A stretch of 64,000 nt of DNA, taken from NCBI RefSeq assembly GCF_011752995.1, contig NZ_VWWL01000012.1, positions 1 to 64,000 on the forward strand. The letters are read 5' to 3'. Shown here one piece after another: positions 43,711-51,627 of this stretch. Numbering within the stretch: position 1 is the first letter of the stretch; the number at the start of each line of letters is the position of its first letter. Origin of the DNA: Burkholderia sp. Ax-1724. Lineage in GTDB: Bacteria > Pseudomonadota > Gammaproteobacteria > Burkholderiales > Burkholderiaceae. The translations under genes were made by a program, and so were the position numbers. The notes under the pieces were generated by a model, which did not search any database, was not told where the DNA came from, and worked only from the letters and a program-made list of their open reading frames with translations.

Positions 43711-44605
43711 CGCGTCGGCGACGCTGAATTCCGACGCGGCGGCGGACGATCCGGAGCACGAGCCGTCGCGGTCCGCGCGTAGCACGAGAAAATCCCCGGC
43801 CAGGGCCAGAAGCGCGTCTGCCGGGGACGGCGAGCCGCGCGCCGAAGCGCGCAAAGCGCCGGCCCGCCGCGCGCCGCGCACCTCCGCGTCCGAATACCGG
43901 ATCGCGGAGCAACCGGCTTTCGTGCTGCATAGCTATCCGTATCGCGAAACGAGTCTGATCGTCGACGTGCTGTCGCGCGATCACGGCCGTCTCGCGCTCG
44001 TCGCGAAGGGCGCGAAGCGCCCGCACTCCGCACTGCGCGGCGTGCTGCAAACGTTCCAGCCGCTTTCGCTCGCGTGGTCGGGCAAATCCGAAGTGCGCAC
44101 GCTGACCGGCGCCGAATGGGTCGGCGGCATGCTACCGCTGGCCGGCGACGCGCTGCTGTGCGGCTTCTACGTCAACGAGCTGCTGGTGCGCTTCTGTGCG
44201 CGCGAAGACCCGCATCCGCAACTGTTTCACCACTACGTCGTCACGCTGACACGCCTCGCGCACGACGAGCCGCCCGTGCAGGTGCTGCGTTCGTTCGAGC
44301 GGGTGCTACTGCGCGAAACCGGCTACGCGATGGCGCTCGATCGCACCGTCACGCGCAAGGCGGTGCTTGCCGAGGGCCGCTACGTGTTCGATCCCGAGCG
44401 CGGCGTGCGCGAAGCGTCGGACGAATGGCCCGCGCAGTGGCCGGTGATCGCGGGGCAAACCTTGCTCGATATGGAACAGGACGATTACCATCGAGCGCAG
44501 ACCGTGGCGCAAAGCAAAACGCTGATGCGCTTCCTGCTCAACACCTATCTGGGCGGTACGCCGCTGGCGACGCGCCAGATCCTGATCGACCTGCAGAACC
44601 TATGA
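43697..44605 (+). CDS. recO: DNA repair protein RecO
   Basis: About 302 residues. RecO loads RecA on gapped DNA with RecF and RecR. The N-terminal 65 residues are a charged Ala/Arg-rich extension not seen in E. coli RecO (242 residues). The OB-fold follows (FVLHSYPYRETSLIVDVLSRDHGRLALVAKGAKRPHSALRG), then the helical domain ending LMRFLLNTYLGGTPLATRQIL. A GTG at 43691 is an alternative start. The stop overlaps pdxJ (ATGA). Confidence 0.93.
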   Translation: MGTNDASATLNSDAAADDPEHEPSRSARSTRKSPARARSASAGDGEPRAEARKAPARRAPRTSASEYRIAEQPAFVLHSYPYRETSLIVDVLSRDHGRLALVAKGAKRPHSALRGVLQTFQPLSLAWSGKSEVRTLTGAEWVGGMLPLAGDALLCGFYVNELLVRFCAREDPHPQLFHHYVVTLTRLAHDEPPVQVLRSFERVLLRETGYAMALDRTVTRKAVLAEGRYVFDPERGVREASDEWPAQWPVIAGQTLLDMEQDDYHRAQTVAQSKTLMRFLLNTYLGGTPLATRQILIDLQNL

Positions 44606-45366
44606 GCTTCTTTCTCACTTCGCCGACCGTCATCGATCTCGGCGTGAACATCGATCACGTCGCCACGCTGCGCAATGCGCGCGGCACGTCCTATCCCGAT
44701 CCGATCCGCGCCGCGCTGATGGCCGAAGAGGCCGGCGCCGACGCGATTACGCTGCATCTGCGCGAGGATCGCCGCCATATCGTCGACGCCGACGTGCGCA
44801 AGCTGCGCCCGCTCCTGAAGACGCGTATGAACCTCGAATGCGCGGTCACGCAGGAGATGCTCGACATCGCGTGCGAAGTGCAGCCGCACGACGTCTGCCT
44901 CGTGCCGGAAAAGCGCGAAGAACTGACGACCGAAGGCGGCCTCGATGTCGCGGGCCAGTTCGAGGCGGTGCGTGCCGCCTGCAAGCAACTGGCAGACGCG
45001 AACTCGCGCGTGTCGCTCTTTATCGATCCGGATGAGACGCAGATTCGCGCCGCGCATGAAGCCGGCGCGCCGGTGATCGAACTGCACACGGGCCGTTACG
45101 CCGAAGCGCACGACCCCGCCGAACAGCAACGCGAATACGAGCGCCTCGTGCGCACGGTCGAATTCGGTGCGACGCTCGGCCTCAAGGTCAATGCGGGCCA
45201 CGGTCTGCACTACACGAACGTGCAGCAGATCGCGGCGATCGACGGCATCGTCGAACTCAATATCGGCCATGCGATCGTCGCGCACGCGATCTTCGCGGGC
45301 TGGGACAATGCGGTGCGCGAGATGAAGGCGATCATGGTCGCCGCGCGTCTCGGCGCACGCGGATAA
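44602..45366 (+). CDS. pdxJ: Pyridoxine 5'-phosphate synthase
   Basis: A 254-residue TIM-barrel enzyme that makes pyridoxine 5'-phosphate from 1-deoxy-D-xylulose 5-phosphate and 3-amino-2-oxopropyl phosphate. Conserved motifs are LGVNIDHVATLRNARGTSYPDP, TLHLREDRRHI, LVPEKREELTTEGGLD and NAGHGLHYTNV. It is coupled to recO by ATGA and acpS begins 17 bp later; recO-pdxJ-acpS is an old conserved trio. Confidence 0.97.
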   Translation: MSFFLTSPTVIDLGVNIDHVATLRNARGTSYPDPIRAALMAEEAGADAITLHLREDRRHIVDADVRKLRPLLKTRMNLECAVTQEMLDIACEVQPHDVCLVPEKREELTTEGGLDVAGQFEAVRAACKQLADANSRVSLFIDPDETQIRAAHEAGAPVIELHTGRYAEAHDPAEQQREYERLVRTVEFGATLGLKVNAGHGLHYTNVQQIAAIDGIVELNIGHAIVAHAIFAGWDNAVREMKAIMVAARLGARG

Positions 45367-45383
45367 CCCGGACGGACGCGCAC

Positions 45384-45869
45384 ATGGCGATCTATGGCAT
45401 CGGCACCGACATCGTGCAGATGAGCCGCGTGGCCGCGGTGATGACGCGCACCAACGGCCGTTTCGCGGAGAAGGTGCTCGGCCCCGACGAACTGCGCGTC
45501 TATCGTGCGCGTGAGGCCCGCTCGGCGGCGCGCGGCCTCGCGTTTCTCGCGACGCGCTTCTCGGCGAAAGAGGCGTTCTCGAAGGCGATCGGCCTCGGCA
45601 TGCACTGGCCGATGAGCTGGCGCGCGCTGCAAACGCTGAACAAACCGAGCGGCGAACCGATGGTGGTCGCCTCCGGCGAACTGGCCGACTGGCTCGACGC
45701 GCGCGGCATTACCGCACGCGTGACGATCAGCGACGAGCGCGACTACGCGGTGTCGTTCGTGATCGCCGAGACGGAGCAGGCGGGCGGGGCGCGCGCTTCG
45801 GCCGGGCAGTCCGTGCAATCGGCGGCGCAAGCCGCGGTTCAGGCGGTGGCCCAATCGGCCACCGAATAA
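45384..45869 (+). CDS. acpS: Holo-acyl-carrier-protein synthase
   Basis: A 161-residue phosphopantetheinyl transferase that activates AcpP by modifying Ser37. The family motifs IYGIGTDIVQMSRV and FLATRFSAKEAFSKAIGLG are present, including the Mg-binding Asp and Glu. About 30 extra C-terminal residues (from ETEQAGGARA on) form an Ala/Gln/Val/Ser-rich, possibly amphipathic helical tail absent from E. coli AcpS (126 residues). It ends the rnc-era-recO-pdxJ-acpS run. Confidence 0.95.
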   Translation: MAIYGIGTDIVQMSRVAAVMTRTNGRFAEKVLGPDELRVYRAREARSAARGLAFLATRFSAKEAFSKAIGLGMHWPMSWRALQTLNKPSGEPMVVASGELADWLDARGITARVTISDERDYAVSFVIAETEQAGGARASAGQSVQSAAQAAVQAVAQSATE

Positions 45870-45950
45870 CGCACGACCTCGAACGCGGCCCGGACGAACC
45901 GCGTTTGTCTTCGCCTTAGATTCCCACAGCCCTTTTTCCAGCGGAACTCG

Positions 45951-46979
45951 ATGAAAACCATTCCCGGACCGGTGATGCTCGACGTGGTCGGCAAAACGCT
46001 GAACCACGATGACCGACGCCGCCTCGCTCACCCGATGACGGGCGGCGTGATCCTGTTCGCGCGCCACTACGAGAGCCGCGCACAACTGGTCGCGCTGACC
46101 GAGGCGATCCGCGCGGTCCGCGAGGATCTGCTGATCGCCGTCGATCACGAAGGCGGCCGCGTGCAGCGTTTTCGCACCGACGGCTTCACGGTGCTGCCGT
46201 CGATGGGCACGCTCGGCGCGCTGTGGGACCGCGATGTGCTGCAGGCGACCAAGGTGGCGACCGCGGTCGGCTATATCCTCGCCGCGGAGTTGCGCGCGTG
46301 CGGCATCGATATGAGCTTCACGCCGGTGCTCGACCTCGATTACGGACACTCGCAGGTGATCGGCGATCGCGCGTTCCATCGCGATCCGCGTGTCGTGGCG
46401 ATGCTCGCGAAGAGCCTCAATCACGGTCTCGCGCTTGCCGGCATGAGCAATTGCGGCAAGCACTTTCCGGGGCACGGCTTCGCGCAGGCGGACTCGCACG
46501 TTGCCATGCCGGTCGACGAGCGCTCGCTGGAAGAGATCCTGCGCGACGACGTGGCGCCGTACGACTGGCTCGGCCTGTCGCTCGGGGCGGTGTTGCCCGC
46601 GCACGTCGTTTATCCGAAGGTCGATGCGAAGCCGGCCGGCTTTTCGCGCGTCTGGCTGCAGGACATCCTGCGCAAGAAGCTGCGTTTCGACGGCGCGATA
46701 TTCAGCGACGATCTGTCGATGGAAGCGGCGCGCCAGGGCGGCACGCTGACCGAGGGCGCGCGCGCCGCGCTCGAGGCCGGCTGCGACATGGTGCTGATCT
46801 GCAATCAGCCGCACGAAGCGGAGAAGGTGCTCGACGCGCTGCGCTTCAAGCCGTCGAAGGAATCGCAGCGGCGTCTGAAGCGCATGCAGCCGCGCGGCAA
46901 GGCGCTCAAGTGGAGCAAGCTGATGGACGAGCCGCGGTATGTCGAAGCGCAGGCGTTGCTGCGCGGCGCGTTTGAGTGA
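45951..46979 (+). CDS. nagZ: Beta-N-acetylhexosaminidase NagZ
   Basis: A 342-residue cytoplasmic glycoside hydrolase family 3 enzyme of peptidoglycan recycling. It removes GlcNAc from anhydromuropeptides and so feeds signals for AmpC beta-lactamase induction. Motifs are PMTGGVILFARHY, VDHEGGRVQRFR, KHFPGHGFAQADSHVAMP (catalytic His on a loop) and IFSDDLSMEAA (catalytic Asp nucleophile). Length is normal. A strong bidirectional terminator follows 121 bp downstream. Confidence 0.96.
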   Translation: MKTIPGPVMLDVVGKTLNHDDRRRLAHPMTGGVILFARHYESRAQLVALTEAIRAVREDLLIAVDHEGGRVQRFRTDGFTVLPSMGTLGALWDRDVLQATKVATAVGYILAAELRACGIDMSFTPVLDLDYGHSQVIGDRAFHRDPRVVAMLAKSLNHGLALAGMSNCGKHFPGHGFAQADSHVAMPVDERSLEEILRDDVAPYDWLGLSLGAVLPAHVVYPKVDAKPAGFSRVWLQDILRKKLRFDGAIFSDDLSMEAARQGGTLTEGARAALEAGCDMVLICNQPHEAEKVLDALRFKPSKESQRRLKRMQPRGKALKWSKLMDEPRYVEAQALLRGAFE

Positions 46980-47100
46980 TTTTTTGCCTGGGCTTTTGGG
47001 CGCGGCGGTTTTTTTGCGAGCGTTCGAGCGGAGCCGCCAACCTCGCGAATCAAGCCTGCGCATAACGCCACGAAAAACCCGGGTCGCAAAAAATCCGCCG

Positions 47101-47140
47101 AAAAAATGGCGCCTTGGAACGAATCAAGGCGCCATTTTTT
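47101..47140. terminator. Bidirectional terminator between nagZ and the response regulator
   Basis: A perfect 16 bp palindromic stem: six A, TGGCGCCTTG, an 8-base loop, CAAGGCGCCA, six T. It serves both convergent genes. Confidence 0.95.
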
Positions 47141-47189
47141 TATGCGCGCTTCGATGCTTCGGCGATCGAGGCATCGAAGTGCCGTCGAC

Positions 47190-48572
47190 TCAGTTCAAGC
47201 GCATCCGCTGCAGCTTGTTGTACAGCGTCTTCGGGCTGATCCCGAGCAGCGACGCCGCGCGATGCCGCGTGCCGCCCACCGCGTCGAGCGTCGCGCGAAT
47301 CAGCATTTCCTCGACGTCCGCGAGCGGGGTGCCGACGGTCACCTGCACGCGGCTACCGTTCAGATCGCGGCCGTCCGCGGTGACGGCTTCGTCGGCGCGC
47401 AACGATTCGAGCACGTCGCCCGACGCCTGATACGCGCGCCGCACGCGATCCTGCAACTCGCGCACGTTGCCGGGCCAGTCGTGGGCGAGACATTCGCGCA
47501 GGAAGCCCGGCGCCGCCTGCTTCGCGACTTCGGCGGTGCCGCGTGCCGCAGCTTCCAGATTCATCTCGTCGATGATCGCTTGCGCGATCAGCACCGGATC
47601 GTCGCCGCGTTCGCGCAGCGGCGGCAGCAGCACCGAGGCGGCTTCGAGACGCAACGCGAGGTCCGGGTGCAGGCTGCCGTCCGCGACGGCCGCGCGTGGC
47701 GGCTTGCGCGTCGACGCGACCAGGCGGAAATCGGTCGCGACCTGATTGGTGCCGCCCACCCGCATGAACATTTGCGAATCGAGCGCGCGCAGCAGCGCCT
47801 CCTGCTGGGCGCGCGGCAACTCGGAGATTTCATTGATCAACAGCGTGCCGCCGCTCGCCTGCTCGAAGAGGCCTACCTCGCGCTGCTCGGCGCCGCCGAA
47901 CGCGCCGCGTTCGTGGCCGAACAGCAGGCTGTCGAGCGAACGGGTCGCGGTGCCGGCCGCCGCGCCGCGGCAGTCGAAGGTGACGAACGGCCCCTTGCGG
48001 CGCCGGCTCATGTCGTGCAGCGTGCGCGCGGCGATCTGCTTGCCGGTGCCTGCTTCGCCGGAGATCAGCGCGGCGGCTTCGGTCGGCGCGAGATGTTCGA
48101 TCGTGTCGTAGACGTGCTGGATCGTGCCGCTGCGCCCGAGCATCGAGCCGAACCGGCCGAGCTGGCGCAGCGACGCGCGCAGCGTCTGTACTTCCTCGGT
48201 CAGCTCGTAGGGACGCGGGACGCGCGCGAGCAGGCTGCGCAGGCGCGGGATGTTGACCGGCTTCAGCAGATAGTCCCAGATACCGTGCCGCAAGCCCTCG
48301 ATCGCGCTCTCGACCGTCGCGTTGCCGGTCATCACGATCACCGGCAACGCGCCGCCCGGCGGGTGCGCGGGCAGATGCTGCAGCAGATCGAGGCCGCTGC
48401 CGTCCGGCAGGTTCAGGTCGACCAGCACGACGTCGGGGATGAAGCGCGTCAATGCCGCCCGGGCTTCGGCGAGCGTGGTCGCGGTGTCGACGGAGAAACC
48501 GTCGGCCGCAAGAATCGCGGACAGACCGGACAGGCTATTGGGATCGTCTTCAACAATCAGTGCGTGTGGCAT
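47190..48572 (-). CDS. NtrC-type response regulator with altered AAA+ motifs
   Basis: A 460-residue protein with a receiver domain (1-120: acidic pocket VEDD, phospho-acceptor Asp52, Lys104), a sigma-54-activator AAA+ domain (about 145-385) and a C-terminal Fis-type HTH (AASLLGISPKTLYNKLQRM). Walker A is GEAGTGKQ (172-179). Two key motifs are unusual. The sigma-54 contact loop is GAFGGA (223-228) rather than GAFTGA. Walker B reads LLINEI (244-249), with Asn247 where Asp is expected. The sensor I region (VASTRK) also departs from the usual AATN. No histidine kinase gene is adjacent. Upstream lie a CsbD-like gene and a sigma-54-like promoter on the same strand. Confidence 0.9.
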   Translation of the reverse strand: MPHALIVEDDPNSLSGLSAILAADGFSVDTATTLAEARAALTRFIPDVVLVDLNLPDGSGLDLLQHLPAHPPGGALPVIVMTGNATVESAIEGLRHGIWDYLLKPVNIPRLRSLLARVPRPYELTEEVQTLRASLRQLGRFGSMLGRSGTIQHVYDTIEHLAPTEAAALISGEAGTGKQIAARTLHDMSRRRKGPFVTFDCRGAAAGTATRSLDSLLFGHERGAFGGAEQREVGLFEQASGGTLLINEISELPRAQQEALLRALDSQMFMRVGGTNQVATDFRLVASTRKPPRAAVADGSLHPDLALRLEAASVLLPPLRERGDDPVLIAQAIIDEMNLEAAARGTAEVAKQAAPGFLRECLAHDWPGNVRELQDRVRRAYQASGDVLESLRADEAVTADGRDLNGSRVQVTVGTPLADVEEMLIRATLDAVGGTRHRAASLLGISPKTLYNKLQRMRLN

Positions 48573-48757
48573 GGCGAGCGCAATTTTTTGAATGGATGAA
48601 ATGCCTGGCGCGCCGCTAAGGCTGCGATGGCGCGCATCGCGGGCTCCGAAGGCTCTGGCGGGCTCGATGACAGGTCATGCTGGTCCTTGGGCTTCGGGAA
48701 CGGGGCCCGGGCTGCGCCGCTTGCGCACCGCGCGGGCCGGGTTTGTAGTTCCTTCAC
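48573..48757 (-). other. Gap between the CsbD-like gene and the response regulator
   Basis: 185 bp with no terminator visible, so read-through from the CsbD-like gene into the regulator is possible. A 28-codon frame (48675-48761) starts in an ATGA overlap with the CsbD-like stop. Its product is Arg/Pro-rich and resembles nothing I know. Confidence 0.45.
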
Positions 48758-48973
48758 TCATCCTGTCAGAAATCCCGGTTGTTGGCGAAAAAACCGGCGC
48801 ACTGCGAGTTCCGCTTCCGCGCGGGGGCAGCCATGACGTTTCCGGATCAGGCCGGCGAGCCTGCCGGCGCAGTCTTCGGCCCCGGCCGGTTCGTCGTCCG
48901 TCAACCTGCACGATGCGGCCTTTTCCTTGCCGACTATCTGCTTCCACCTGCCTGCGGCGATGTCGCGGTTCAC
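48758..48973 (-). CDS. CsbD-like small stress protein
   Basis: A 71-residue hydrophilic protein starting with GTG. It begins MNRDIAAGRWKQIVGKEKA and continues with LTDDE, then LAGLIRKRHGCPRAEAELAVRRF. This matches the CsbD pattern: MNxDxxxGxWKQxxGKxK, LTDD, a helix with GxIxxRYG-like GLIRKRHG, then an xEAExxVxxF helix. Family members are abundant general-stress proteins of unknown biochemical role (sigma-B controlled in Bacillus). A GGGAG ribosome site lies 7 bases before the GTG, and a sigma-54-like promoter lies 47 bases upstream. The family call is by eye. Confidence 0.72.
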   Translation of the reverse strand: MNRDIAAGRWKQIVGKEKAASCRLTDDEPAGAEDCAGRLAGLIRKRHGCPRAEAELAVRRFFRQQPGFLTG

Positions 48974-49019
48974 GGCGCGTCTCCCGGTTGGAAAAACAAG
49001 CTAGCCTGTCTTGCCATCA

Positions 49020-49036
49020 AGCAGGGACCGTGCCAA
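49020..49036 (-). promoter_or_regulatory. Sigma-54-type promoter upstream of the CsbD-like gene
   Basis: On the minus strand the sequence TTGGCACGGTCCCTGCT fits the -24/-12 consensus. GG and GC are separated by exactly 10 bases and TGGCACG is perfect; only the first T of TTGC is changed to C. The predicted start is near 49010, about 36 bases before the CsbD-like GTG. Confidence 0.72.
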
Positions 49037-49161
49037 AGAAATTTTCCGAGATGTATCAACGGTTTGTTCGCAATCGGCGATGAAATCGGGACGTCGCAAT
49101 GGTAATTTTGAATAACGCTCCCGGTAAAGTTTTCCTCACTCTGCATGGCGAACCAGAAAAG

Positions 49162-49187
49162 AAAAAGCGCCCCTTGGGGCGCTTTTT
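49162..49187 (-). terminator. Rho-independent terminator of efp
   Basis: A 12-base inverted repeat (AAAAAGCGCCCC / GGGGCGCTTTTT) with a T-tract on the minus strand, 46 bases after the efp stop codon. Confidence 0.92.
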
Positions 49188-49233
49188 GGCGGCGGACCGG
49201 CAGGGTGCCGACGCTGGAGAGCCGCTCGGACGC

Positions 49234-49791
49234 TTAGGCGCGGCTGCGGTACTCGTGGGTACGCGTGTCGATTTCGATCTTGTCGCCGATGTTGCAGAAG
49301 AGCGGCACTTGCAGTTCGAAACCGGTGTTCAGCTTGGCGTTCTTCAGCACCTTGCCCGACGACGTGTCGCCCTTGACAGCCGGTTCCGTGTAGATGATTT
49401 CGCGAACCAGCGTGGTCGGCAGTTCGACCGAGATTGCCTTCTCGTTGTAGAACACGACTTCGCAAGCCATGCCGTCTTCGAGGTAGTGCAGCGCGTCGCC
49501 CATCATTTCGGCTTCGACTTCGTACTGGTTGTAGTCGGCGTCCATGAACACGTACATCGGGTCGGCGAAGTACGAGTACGTCACTTCCTTGCGCTCGAGC
49601 ACGACGACGTCGAATTTGTCGTCGGCCTTGTACACGGTTTCCATGCCCGAGCCGGTCAGCAGGTTCTTGAACTTCATCTTGACGACGGCGGCGTTACGGC
49701 CCGATTTGTTGTACTCGGCCTTTTGCACGACCATGGCGTCTGCGCCGATCATCACGACGTTGCCGGTGCGGAGTTCCTGTGCGGTCTTCAT
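49234..49791 (-). CDS. efp: Elongation factor P
   Basis: A 185-residue tRNA-shaped factor that rescues ribosomes stalled at polyproline. The modification loop reads NKSGRNAAVVK and places Arg32 at the tip, the residue rhamnosylated by EarP in Pseudomonas and Neisseria-type systems (not the Lys used by EpmA). The three OB-like domains and the C-terminus ending GDKIEIDTRTHEYRSRA are complete. earP lies upstream on the same strand, and a terminator follows. Confidence 0.98.
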   Translation of the reverse strand: MKTAQELRTGNVVMIGADAMVVQKAEYNKSGRNAAVVKMKFKNLLTGSGMETVYKADDKFDVVVLERKEVTYSYFADPMYVFMDADYNQYEVEAEMMGDALHYLEDGMACEVVFYNEKAISVELPTTLVREIIYTEPAVKGDTSSGKVLKNAKLNTGFELQVPLFCNIGDKIEIDTRTHEYRSRA

Positions 49792-50203
49792 AAAACTGTC
49801 CTGTGCGAGATAAATAGCTTAACTGTTGCTCAACGGCATAGGCGCCAAGCGGCTTCGGCGTTTCGCCCATCGCCGGCCGCGCCGCGGGAAGCGGTGGCTG
49901 GCAAGCGCATGCACGAAACGGGGCCGGCCTGTGGCGGGGGCGAGCGGCGGGCCGCTTCGCGCAGCCGCCGGTGTCCGCCATCCTGCCAGTCCGTTACCTG
50001 ATTTTTACCCTGTGCGGGCGTGTACACGAGTGGCGCCGACCCGCAGCATACGTTCCCTTTGCGCCCTTTTCTTGACAGCTGCGTGTCCGACCCGAAGGTT
50101 GGGGCGCATGACGCGTGTTCTGCAGGGACGGGTCAGGTGGGCTGACCCGGAGCGTGTTGCTGGAATCGGGCCGCGCTTGCGTCGTCGGCCGTTGGATAAC
50201 CGC
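49792..50203 (-). other. Intergenic region between earP and efp
   Basis: 412 bp without a convincing gene; it should contain the efp promoter on the minus strand. I see no consensus -35/-10 pair and no clear hairpin. Confidence 0.55.
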
Positions 50204-51487
50204 TTATTTTAACTGAGTTTTTGCGAACGATGTCAGGTTTCCGGCGAGATCGCCCACCTGCGCGAGCTCGCCCGCCCATGCGGTGGCGCGCTGTCTCAGT
50301 GTCGGGTAGTGGCGCTGGAACTGCGCCCAGTCCGGCTGGCCCGCGCCGTTCCAGGCGTGCCAGAAGCGTTCGAGCGCGGCGCGCGCGTCGGCCGGCAGCG
50401 TGCGCGTGTAGTGGGCGAGCGCGGCGTCGAGCTTCGGCAGATGCGCGTCGTCCGCTTGCGGGTAGATGTGCCAGATGAACGGTTTCGCGGCCCATTGGGC
50501 GCGCACGAACGAATCCTCGCCGCGCACGAAGTTGACGTCGCTCGCCCACAGCAGCGCGTCGTAGCCGGTTTGCTCGGTGAAGGCGAGCGCATGGGCGCTG
50601 AGGTTGCCACGCGTCGCGTGCGTGCCCGCGGCAAACGACGGCAGTCCGAAAAAGCGCGCGAGTGCGCCGGAAATACGGCCTTCGGGTACCAGCAGCACGA
50701 CGGGCGTGACGCTGTCGCGCCATTGTTCGAGCAGGCTGTCGACGGCCGGGTTTTCGTACGCGAACAGCGAGACGACGGTGGCCGAAGCCGGCGGCGGCGC
50801 TTCGCCGGTGGCCGCGAGCCACCACGCGGCGCGGGCGGCCGGCGAGCCCTCGAACTCGGCGCGCGCCGCGTCGAGATCGCGCTCCTTGAGCACGCCGCCG
50901 GTGCCGGGGCCGAGTCCGGGGAAAAAGAACGTCTTGCTGAGCGCGTAACGCGGATGCGGCGACGGACGCAGATGGAAATCCGCGACCCAGTCCTCGGCAC
51001 TCAGATATTCGAGGTTGAGCCAGAGCGGCGCGCGCACGCGTTCGGCCATGGCGGCGATATAGATGGGCGGCAGTTCGCAGGCGAACGCTTCGATCACGAC
51101 ATCGGCGACGTCGAGCGTCTCGCCCGCGTGAGCCGGCTCGTGCCAGTGCTCGATGACGATCCCGTCGAGTGTCTGCCGCGCGCGCTCGGGTGCGAGCCGT
51201 GGGCACAGCTTCTGGAACGCGTGCAGATCGTCGACGAACAGGCGCACCTGCCAGCCATGCTCGTTCGCAAGCTGACGCGCAAGACGCCAGCACACGCCGA
51301 TGTCGCCGAAATTGTCGATCACCGCGCAGAAGATGTCGCAGGCGAGCGGGGCCGCCGCGGCGGACGGGGCAGTGGACGAGGCGGTGGTCGATGCGGAAGC
51401 GGGCGGGACACTGGACATGGCGGTCTGGGTCGCGGGTTCGGGTCGTGGATGCGGTCGGAACGGCTGCGGCGGGCGCTGCCGCGTCAT
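50204..51487 (-). CDS. earP: EF-P arginine rhamnosyltransferase EarP
   Basis: A glycosyltransferase that moves L-rhamnose from dTDP-rhamnose to Arg32 of EF-P. The N-terminal motif IFCAVIDNFGDIGVCWRLARQL carries the two catalytic-site aspartates (residues 58 and 62, four apart as in characterised EarP), and VNFVRGEDSFVRAQWAAKPFIWHIYPQ carries the essential Glu and nucleotide-sugar site. The fold is GT-B. The first 48 residues are Pro/Ser/Ala-rich and probably not all translated; Met24 (51418) is a likely alternative start. Its substrate gene efp is next downstream. Confidence 0.95.
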   Translation of the reverse strand: MTRQRPPQPFRPHPRPEPATQTAMSSVPPASASTTASSTAPSAAAAPLACDIFCAVIDNFGDIGVCWRLARQLANEHGWQVRLFVDDLHAFQKLCPRLAPERARQTLDGIVIEHWHEPAHAGETLDVADVVIEAFACELPPIYIAAMAERVRAPLWLNLEYLSAEDWVADFHLRPSPHPRYALSKTFFFPGLGPGTGGVLKERDLDAARAEFEGSPAARAAWWLAATGEAPPPASATVVSLFAYENPAVDSLLEQWRDSVTPVVLLVPEGRISGALARFFGLPSFAAGTHATRGNLSAHALAFTEQTGYDALLWASDVNFVRGEDSFVRAQWAAKPFIWHIYPQADDAHLPKLDAALAHYTRTLPADARAALERFWHAWNGAGQPDWAQFQRHYPTLRQRATAWAGELAQVGDLAGNLTSFAKTQLK

Positions 51488-51627
51488 CGCGCGGCGGGGC
51501 TCGGACGCGCGAGGAATGTTCTAAACTGGCGATTCTAAAGCCTCGTTGACGATTCGCGCGCCCGGCTCCCCGAAGGCGCGGCACGCGGCGCAAGGCTCCG
51601 CGAGACCGTCCCCATCCAAGACCCTGC

